Assembly: GCF_038433135.1 (NCBI RefSeq)
Contig: NZ_JBCDMV010000007.1
Span: 1 to 64,000 of the forward strand
Origin: Luteococcus sp038433135
GTDB taxonomy: Bacteria > Actinomycetota > Actinomycetes > Propionibacteriales > Propionibacteriaceae
Direction: 5' to 3'
Length of the DNA: 64,000 nucleotides
The notes beneath the pieces are model-generated. The model was not told where the DNA came from. It did no database searches and saw only the letters and a list, made by a program, of their open reading frames with translations. A program made the translations under genes and the position numbers. Below, one piece after another: positions 59,350-64,000 of the stretch (positions are counted from its first letter, which is position 1; every line of letters starts with the position of its first letter).

Positions 59350-60549
59350 ATGCGCGTATCAATTCTCACCCGTGAGTACCCCCCGACCATCTACGGCGGA
59401 GCAGGCGTCCACGTCGCCCAGCTCGTCCCCCAGCTGCGCAAGTTCATCGACGTCGACGTCCAGTGCATGGGTGAGCCGCGCGACGGCGCCACCGCGCACC
59501 AGGAGAACTACCCGTCGGGCGCCAATGCCGCGCTGCGGGTCTTCGGTGCGGACCTGTCCATGGTCTCCGCCCTGCCGGAGGGCATCGAGCTGGTGCACTC
59601 CCACACCTGGTATGCCAACCTCGCCGGTCATCTGGCTGGTCTCTTCCGGGACATCCCGCACGTGGTCAGCGCCCACTCGCTGGAGCCCGATCGCCCGTGG
59701 AAGGCCGAGCAGCTCGGCGGCGGCTATGCCCTGAGCTCGTGGGCGGAGCGCACCGCCTACAACGGGGCCGACGCGGTGATCGCCGTCAGTGAGGGGATGA
59801 AGAAGGGCATCCTGGCCGCCTACCCCGAGCTGGAGCCGGACAAGATCCACGTCGTGCTCAATGGCATCGACCCGGAGGAATTCCAGCCCGACCACGGCAC
59901 CGACATCTGTGAGCAGATCGGGATGGATCCGAGCAAGCCGGCGGTGGTCTTCGTCGGCCGGATCACCCGGCAGAAGGGTCTGGTGCACCTGGTGCGCGCC
60001 GCCCAGTACCTGGATCCCGACACCCAGCTGATCCTGCTGGCCGGCGCCCCCGACACGCCGGAGATCGCCGACGAGTTCAACAAGGCCTTCGGTGCGCTCA
60101 AGGAGGCCCGCGGCGGTGTGGTCTGGGTACAGGAGATGCTGCCCCGCGCGTCCGTGCGCCAGGTGATGAGCAATGCGACGGTCTTCGCCTGCCCCAGCAT
60201 CTACGAGCCGCTGGGCATCGTGAACCTGGAGGCGATGGCAACCGAGACCGCCGTCGTGGCCAGCGCAGTCGGTGGCATTCCGGAGGTGGTGATGGATGGC
60301 GAGACCGGCTACCTCGTCGACTACGACCCGGCCCGCGCGATGGACGGTGACTACATCGCCAACTTCGAGAAGACCTTCGCGGAGAAGATCAACGAGCTGA
60401 CCCGCAACCCGGAGCTGACCGAGAAGTTCGGCAAGGCCGGCCGGCAGCGCTGCATCGACAAGTTCAGCTGGGAGACCATCGCCAAGCAGACCGTCGAGGT
60501 CTACCAGGCCGCGATCGACCGGCACGCCGCGCGGGGGGCCAAGGCCTGA
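59350..60549 (+). CDS. glgA: GT4-type glycogen synthase / maltose-1-phosphate synthase
   Basis: 399 residues. N-terminal ILTREYPPTIYGGAGVHVAQL, central ADAVIAVSEGM and FVGRITRQKGLVHL, and the EX7E motif EPLGIVNLE define the actinobacterial GlgA (Rv1212c) branch of GT4. In mycobacteria this branch (GlgM) joins ADP-glucose to glucose-1-phosphate to make maltose-1-phosphate, so the name glgM may be more exact. The start at ATG 59350 has weak ribosome-site context. It faces glgC across 186 bases with both promoters. Confidence 0.92.
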   Translation: MRVSILTREYPPTIYGGAGVHVAQLVPQLRKFIDVDVQCMGEPRDGATAHQENYPSGANAALRVFGADLSMVSALPEGIELVHSHTWYANLAGHLAGLFRDIPHVVSAHSLEPDRPWKAEQLGGGYALSSWAERTAYNGADAVIAVSEGMKKGILAAYPELEPDKIHVVLNGIDPEEFQPDHGTDICEQIGMDPSKPAVVFVGRITRQKGLVHLVRAAQYLDPDTQLILLAGAPDTPEIADEFNKAFGALKEARGGVVWVQEMLPRASVRQVMSNATVFACPSIYEPLGIVNLEAMATETAVVASAVGGIPEVVMDGETGYLVDYDPARAMDGDYIANFEKTFAEKINELTRNPELTEKFGKAGRQRCIDKFSWETIAKQTVEVYQAAIDRHAARGAKA

Positions 60550-60567
60550 GCAGGCGCATCCCGAACG

Positions 60568-60608
60568 CGACGAACGGCGTGCACTCCGCGAGTGCACGCC
60601 GTTCGTCG
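60568..60608. terminator. Bidirectional terminator after glgA
   Basis: A perfect 19-bp stem (60568-60586 with 60590-60608) closes a three-base loop, CGC. It lies between glgA and the convergent DUF3117 gene. This is the longest hairpin seen in the window. Confidence 0.88.
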
Positions 60609-60628
60609 TTCTCAGGTGTTGGGCCTTG

Positions 60629-60796
60629 TCAGCCAACAACCTCCTGCAGGCACTTGAGCAGATCGGTGGCCTCGGTTGCGTTCAGCTCAACCACCAGACG
60701 GCCGCCGCCGTCCACGGGAACGCGCATCACGATGCCACGGCCTTCCTTGGTGACCTCCATGGGGCCATCACCCGTACGGGGCTTCATAGCAGCCAT
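60629..60796 (-). CDS. DUF3117 small conserved protein
   Basis: 55 residues, too short for many gene finders. It starts MAAMKPRTGDGPMEVTKEGR and continues with GIVMRVPVDGGGRLVVELNA to LLKCLQEVVG. This sequence is almost invariant in actinobacteria (Rv1211, next to glgA). The function is unknown. The ATG at 60796 is the natural start; a ribosome site is weak. Confidence 0.9.
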   Translation of the reverse strand: MAAMKPRTGDGPMEVTKEGRGIVMRVPVDGGGRLVVELNATEATDLLKCLQEVVG

Positions 60797-60831
60797 CGTG
60801 CATCCTCATCTCTTCGACGGTTTTCACCCCA

Positions 60832-61158
60832 TTATTCCGCACTTTGCGGCAGGTTCCCCATCGGTCCGACCAACGGCGTGCCGTCGGGGTCCTGCCGAAG
60901 CTCGTCGCCGACCACCCGTTCAGCCTCGAACTGACCGATCAGCCGGTCGAGCAGTTGGTCCACCTGCTGCATGGAATAGCCCCGGGTGACGACGCTGAAC
61001 TGCACCCCGCGCAGGGCCTCGGCATCGATCTCACCGGGCGGCAGCGGCCGGGATGGCCGATCGTCCACCAGCTCGGGCATGGCACCCCAACGCCCGGAGG
61101 CGACGACGGCCGCCACCGCCAGGATCACGACAACGAGCGCGGCGAGAAACCAGGTCAT
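60832..61158 (-). CDS. Small DivIVA-domain membrane protein
   Basis: 108 residues: an N-terminal transmembrane helix (about 3-20), a linker, then FSVVTRGYSMQQVDQLLDRLI, the short DivIVA-like motif. It resembles actinobacterial DivIVA-domain membrane proteins encoded near glgA (Rv1209, from memory). It overlaps the LOG gene by ATGA, so it is coupled to the dapE-LOG operon. Confidence 0.8.
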   Translation of the reverse strand: MTWFLAALVVVILAVAAVVASGRWGAMPELVDDRPSRPLPPGEIDAEALRGVQFSVVTRGYSMQQVDQLLDRLIGQFEAERVVGDELRQDPDGTPLVGPMGNLPQSAE

Positions 61159-61922
61159 GGCGCCATCGTAGTGACGTGGGCGATGGCGGCGGCTTCGTCG
61201 TCGGTGACGAGGAACATGTCCAGGTCACCGGCCCCGATGTAGCCCTCCGCCAGTGCGGCCTGCCGCAGCCAGTCCACCAGCCCCTGCCAGTAGTCGACGC
61301 CGAAGAGCACCACCGGAAAGTGTTGCACCTTGCCGGTCTGCGCCAGGGTGAGCGCCTCGAAGAGTTCATCGAAGGTGCCCAGGCCACCGGGCATGACGAT
61401 GAAACCCTGCGCGTACTTGAGGAACATCACCTTGCGGACGAAGAAGTAGCGAAAGTTGATCCCCAGGTTCACGTGGGAGTTCATCGACGCCTCGAAGGGC
61501 AGCTCGATCCCCAGCCCCACCGAGGTGCCACCCGCCTCGTCGGCGCCCTTGTTGGCCGCCTCCATCACGCCGGGCCCACCCCCGGTGATCACCGCATAAC
61601 CCTCGTTCACCAGTTCCCGCGCCATCCGTTCGGCCGCCGCGTACATCGGGCTGTCCGGACGGGTGCGGGCCGAGCCGAAGACGCTGATCGCCGGGCCGAG
61701 CTCGGCCAGGGTGCCAAAGCCCTCGACGAATTCGGACTGGATTCGCAGGGTGCGCCACGGGTCGGTGTGCCGCCAGCTGGTGTCCCCCACGCCGGCCAGC
61801 AGGCGCTGATCGGTGGTGGTGGTCTGCTTCTGGCCGCGACGCCGGATCACCGGCCCCTGCACCACGTGATTGCCATTGCCGGGAACATTGTCCAGCGGGC
61901 GCGGTGGGTGCTTCTTGGTCAT
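61155..61922 (-). CDS. LOG family (TIGR00730) Rossmann-fold protein
   Basis: 255 residues. The motifs GGGPGVMEAANKGADEAGG and PGGLGTFDELFEAL identify the LOG family. Members hydrolyse cytokinin riboside monophosphates and other nucleoside monophosphates; bacterial physiological substrates are often unknown. It lies one base after dapE and overlaps the DivIVA-like gene. Confidence 0.9.
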   Translation of the reverse strand: MTKKHPPRPLDNVPGNGNHVVQGPVIRRRGQKQTTTTDQRLLAGVGDTSWRHTDPWRTLRIQSEFVEGFGTLAELGPAISVFGSARTRPDSPMYAAAERMARELVNEGYAVITGGGPGVMEAANKGADEAGGTSVGLGIELPFEASMNSHVNLGINFRYFFVRKVMFLKYAQGFIVMPGGLGTFDELFEALTLAQTGKVQHFPVVLFGVDYWQGLVDWLRQAALAEGYIGAGDLDMFLVTDDEAAAIAHVTTMAP

Positions 61923-61923
61923 C

Positions 61924-63012
61924 TCAGGCCTCCAGGTCGGATGTGGGCGCCAGCCAGCGACGCAGGGCGTCGGAGCAACTGGTCAGGTCTGCGACGGGGC
62001 AGTACTCGTCGCTCATGTGTGCCTTGCCGGGATTGGCCGGGCCGAAGTTCACCGCAGGCACCCCCAACTCGCTGAACCGGGCCACGTCGGTCCAGCCGTA
62101 CTTGGGGCCGGGCGTGCCGCCCACGGCCGCGACGAAGTCCTGCGCGGCGGCGCGATCCAGCCCGGGCCTGGCCGCGGGTGACAGGTCCACCACCCGCAGC
62201 TCGAAGCCGTCGAAGAGGTCGCGCATCAACGCCTCGGCCTCGGCCGTGGTCTTGTCGGGGGCGAAGCGGTAGTTGATGTGCACGCTGCACTCGTCGGGGA
62301 TCACATTGCCAGCCACTCCGCCGGTGATCTGGACGGCATTCAGCCCCTCCCGGAAGACCAGCCCCTCCACCTCGATCTCCCGGGTCTCGAAGCTGGCGAT
62401 CCGCTCGAAGACCGGGGCAATGTCGTGGATGGCATTGTGGCCCAGCCAGCTGCGGGCGCTGTGCGCCGCGGTGCCGCGGGTGGTGATCCAGAAGCGCATG
62501 CTGCCCTGGCAGCCGCCCTCGATCTGCGCCGAGGTGGGTTCCATCAGGATCGCGAAGTCGCCCTGCAGCAGGTCGGGGTGCTCCCGACCGATCCGCCCCA
62601 GGCCGTTCAGCTCGCTGGCCACTTCTTCGTTGTCGTAGAAGAACCAGGTGACGTCGTGCCGGGGTTCGCTCAGCTCGGCGGCCAGCTGCAGGGCCACCGC
62701 CACACCACCCTTCATGTCACAGGTGCCCCGGCCGTGGATCCGGTCCTCTCCGTCGACGATGCTGCGGCTGCTGGGCAGGTTGCCGGCCACCGGAACCGTG
62801 TCCAGGTGCCCGGCCACCAGCACCCGGGATTCGCGCCCCAGATCGGTGCTGGCCGCCAGGCAATTGCCGTGCCGGGTCACCGTGAGGTGCGGGCAGGCAC
62901 GCAGCGCCTCATCCACCAGATCCGCCAGCCGCTCTTCGTTGCCGCTGACCGACTCGACGTCGGTGATCACCTGCAGCAGGTCGGGCAGGGGCTGGCGAAG
63001 GTCAAGGCTCAT
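61924..63012 (-). CDS. dapE: Succinyl-diaminopimelate desuccinylase
   Basis: 362 residues, M20 zinc peptidase fold. Metal ligands lie in VLVAGHLDTVP (His and Asp), GRGTCDMKGG (Asp) and FFYDNEEVAS (the Glu pair), plus a His near PANPGKAHMSDE. It removes succinate from N-succinyl-LL-diaminopimelate for lysine and peptidoglycan. The actinobacterial form is shorter than E. coli DapE by design. ATG 63012 follows a TAGTCT box by seven bases. It heads the dapE-LOG-DivIVA operon. Confidence 0.93.
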   Translation of the reverse strand: MSLDLRQPLPDLLQVITDVESVSGNEERLADLVDEALRACPHLTVTRHGNCLAASTDLGRESRVLVAGHLDTVPVAGNLPSSRSIVDGEDRIHGRGTCDMKGGVAVALQLAAELSEPRHDVTWFFYDNEEVASELNGLGRIGREHPDLLQGDFAILMEPTSAQIEGGCQGSMRFWITTRGTAAHSARSWLGHNAIHDIAPVFERIASFETREIEVEGLVFREGLNAVQITGGVAGNVIPDECSVHINYRFAPDKTTAEAEALMRDLFDGFELRVVDLSPAARPGLDRAAAQDFVAAVGGTPGPKYGWTDVARFSELGVPAVNFGPANPGKAHMSDEYCPVADLTSCSDALRRWLAPTSDLEA

Positions 63013-63019
63013 GGTGCCG

Positions 63020-63025
63020 AGACTA
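63020..63025 (-). promoter_or_regulatory. -10 box TAGTCT for leaderless dapE
   Basis: TAGTCT, then seven bases, then ATG 63012. The box overlaps the stop codon of the HepT-like gene, so dapE does not depend on the toxin-antitoxin promoter. Confidence 0.6.
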
Positions 63026-63376
63026 GCCGAGCACCCGCCTCGCCTCGACTATCCGTGGGGCAAGGAGCCGCTGCCACTGGGGAAGGTTGACCTTGAGCGT
63101 CTCCCACACGGCATCTCGGTCAATCACGTCATACCCGTGGATCAGTGCATTGCGCATGGCTACCGCGATCCGCAATTCGACACCCTCCGGAACATCCACT
63201 CCTGACCGGCGGAGTCGTCCAGCAGCCTCGCCAAGCTTCATCAGGATGCCATCACTCGCCTCGCACATGATCCGGTCGGCGAGATAGGCCTCTTGCCCCC
63301 CCCCGGCAACAATGCCCTCCGCCAGCTCGAACCACGCCGCCATGTGCAGCAGGTCCTTGGCCACACGCTCCTTCAT
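63023..63376 (-). CDS. HepT-like ribonuclease toxin (DUF86)
   Basis: 117 residues, all helical. It contains the HEPN/HepT active-site motif RNALIHGY, with Arg75, His80 and Tyr82 in the RX4HXY pattern. In known systems this RNase cuts RNA and is silenced when the MNT partner AMPylates the motif tyrosine. ATG 63376 overlaps the stop of the upstream gene by one base; the longer frame is within that gene. Confidence 0.85.
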   Translation of the reverse strand: MKERVAKDLLHMAAWFELAEGIVAGGGQEAYLADRIMCEASDGILMKLGEAAGRLRRSGVDVPEGVELRIAVAMRNALIHGYDVIDRDAVWETLKVNLPQWQRLLAPRIVEARRVLG

Positions 63377-63924
63377 CACACCAACACCTCGTCCCGAAGA
63401 ATGTCCTTGTCCCGCCCAGATTGCAGGCCGTTGCGCGAAACGAGGTCCACCTTGCATCCCACCACCTGGGCAAACTCTTCCTGCAGACGGACGAGATCGA
63501 ACAACGAGGCCCCCTGCGGCGGAGTCACCAGCAGATCCACATCCGACGTGTCCGTGGCCTCGCCGCGTGCCACCGAACCGAAGACCGCCAGATCCGTGAA
63601 GCCGCGTTCCTCGGCAATTGCCCGGAGCACGGGGCGAGCCGCTTCAAAGGCGTCCCCCGGGCTGGCCTGCTGCAGGGCCTTGCGCCCCGAGCTGAGTTGC
63701 TGGGAGACCGCGGGCTGGGAGATGCCCAGCTCGGCGGCGATCTCGGCCTGCGAACGCCCGGCGACCACCATCGCCTGCAGGGCCGCCGCCCGCCGGAGCC
63801 TCCCGATGTACTCGATCCTGATGCCGTCCTTGCACAGCCAGACCAGATCCGTGCGCACCCCTTGCGCTCGGTCTCCTTGTACGCGGTTGTCTTGCGCTCG
63901 GTCATCCTGCACTCGCCCATCCAT
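63376..63924 (-). CDS. MntA-type nucleotidyltransferase antitoxin with N-terminal HTH
   Basis: 182 residues. The C-terminal half (about 95-182) is a minimal nucleotidyltransferase with GSVARGEATDTSDVD, the GSX10DXD motif (Asp128, Asp130). It is preceded by a helix-turn-helix, RSQAEIAAELGISQPAVSQQL (57-77), which is unusual for an MNT antitoxin. The first 24 residues contain two ten-residue repeats, VQDDRAQDNR and VQGDRAQGVR, whose coding status is doubtful. An alternative start is GTG 63858. The HTH suggests that the antitoxin also binds DNA and controls the operon. Confidence 0.78.
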   Translation of the reverse strand: MDGRVQDDRAQDNRVQGDRAQGVRTDLVWLCKDGIRIEYIGRLRRAAALQAMVVAGRSQAEIAAELGISQPAVSQQLSSGRKALQQASPGDAFEAARPVLRAIAEERGFTDLAVFGSVARGEATDTSDVDLLVTPPQGASLFDLVRLQEEFAQVVGCKVDLVSRNGLQSGRDKDILRDEVLV

Positions 63925-63938
63925 AAGGTGAGCTTATG
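63922..63938. promoter_or_regulatory. Putative operator of the HepT/MntA operon
   Basis: CATAAG-GTGAG-CTTATG is a perfect 6-bp inverted repeat that includes the first ATG of the antitoxin gene on the minus strand. It is well placed for autorepression by the antitoxin's HTH. Confidence 0.5.
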
Positions 63939-64000
63939 TCAGCGGCTGCCGTCGCGCACGGGGTCAGCGGAAGAGAACCAGGCAGATCGCGGCGTAGTGA

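Noticed and set aside
63964..64000. Possible C-terminal end of another minus-strand gene (frame ending HYAAICLVLFR)
   Set aside because: Only 11 codons are visible before the window edge; it could be a membrane protein end but cannot be supported.
63936..64000. Plus-strand frame starting at ATG 63936
   Set aside because: No ribosome site, only about 21 codons visible, and it starts inside the putative operator.
1..64000. CRISPR arrays, insertion sequences, prophage genes and tRNA genes
   Set aside because: None were seen on either strand: no regularly spaced repeats, no transposase or integrase motifs, and no tRNA cloverleaf pattern.

Overview
The window is about 64 kb of high-GC DNA from an actinobacterium, most likely a member of the Propionibacteriaceae. 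The evidence is an adenylylation-type glnA with glnE and a second glnA2, a sigE-rseA-tatB-mrp block, a GlgC/GlgA pair, DUF3117 and DUF4191 proteins, many leaderless genes with a TANNNT -10 box 6-7 nt before the start codon, and a propionibacterial-style anaerobic cobalamin cluster with CbiG-CobJ and CbiX-dehydrogenase fusions. The genus is not determined. The first ~57 bases are homopolymer blocks that look like a contig-end artefact. No tRNA, insertion sequence, prophage or CRISPR array was seen. The only RNA gene is rnpB; two cobalamin riboswitches are also present. No gene-free stretch exceeds about 300 bases apart from the one holding rnpB.

Layout. (1) 0.1-8 kb: DUF4191 protein, ABC-F ATPase, exported calcineurin-like phosphatase, GT4 glycosyltransferase, RDD protein and glnA1. 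(2) 8-22 kb: a divergent intracellular GH92-like protein, then cobI-cobM-cbiE-cbiG/cobJ-cbiX/dehydrogenase-cbiC under riboswitch 1, cbiMNQO-cbiT under riboswitch 2, cobA, and convergent cbiJ. This covers uroporphyrinogen III methylation, cobalt insertion, most ring methylations and cobalt uptake; cbiD, cbiA, cbiP, cobU, cobS and cobT are not here. (3) 22-28 kb: a PTS EIIBCA permease, a VanW protein, a truncated YdcF-like protein, a small XRE regulatory module behind three tandem 18-bp operators, and a DprE2-like reductase. (4) 28-36 kb: glnE, a sterol-carrier-family protein, a DUF1707/LiaF-like protein, glnA2, a DUF2510 protein and map. (5) 36-40 kb: rnpB, an RNB exonuclease, a coiled-coil zinc-ribbon protein and a Bcr/CflA transporter. 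(6) 40-45 kb: an ECF sigma factor with a membrane-anchored partner, and a PadR-controlled ABC-transporter operon. (7) 45-54 kb: histidine phosphatase, Xaa-Pro aminopeptidase, CorA, a stress protein with a methyltransferase, a CitE-like lyase, a soluble MgtE-like protein, DUF1003 and Mrp. (8) 54-63 kb: tatB, rseA, sigE, dapA, an O-methyltransferase, glgC, glgA, DUF3117, a DivIVA-like protein, a LOG protein and dapE. (9) the right edge: a HepT/MntA-type toxin-antitoxin pair.

The nitrogen genes form a functional set: GlnE modifies a tyrosine that is present in GlnA1 and absent from GlnA2. The cobalamin cluster sits between glnA1 and glnE, which are adjacent in mycobacteria, so the block was probably inserted or rearranged. 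The 50-63 kb part keeps the gene order I recall from M. tuberculosis Rv1202-Rv1232c, but htrA is missing between rseA and tatB. The least conventional parts are the XRE/triple-operator module, the PadR-ABC operon, the GH92-like protein, the CbiE protein with a decayed CbiT tail, the long inverted repeat beside rnpB, and the HTH-MNT fusion antitoxin.
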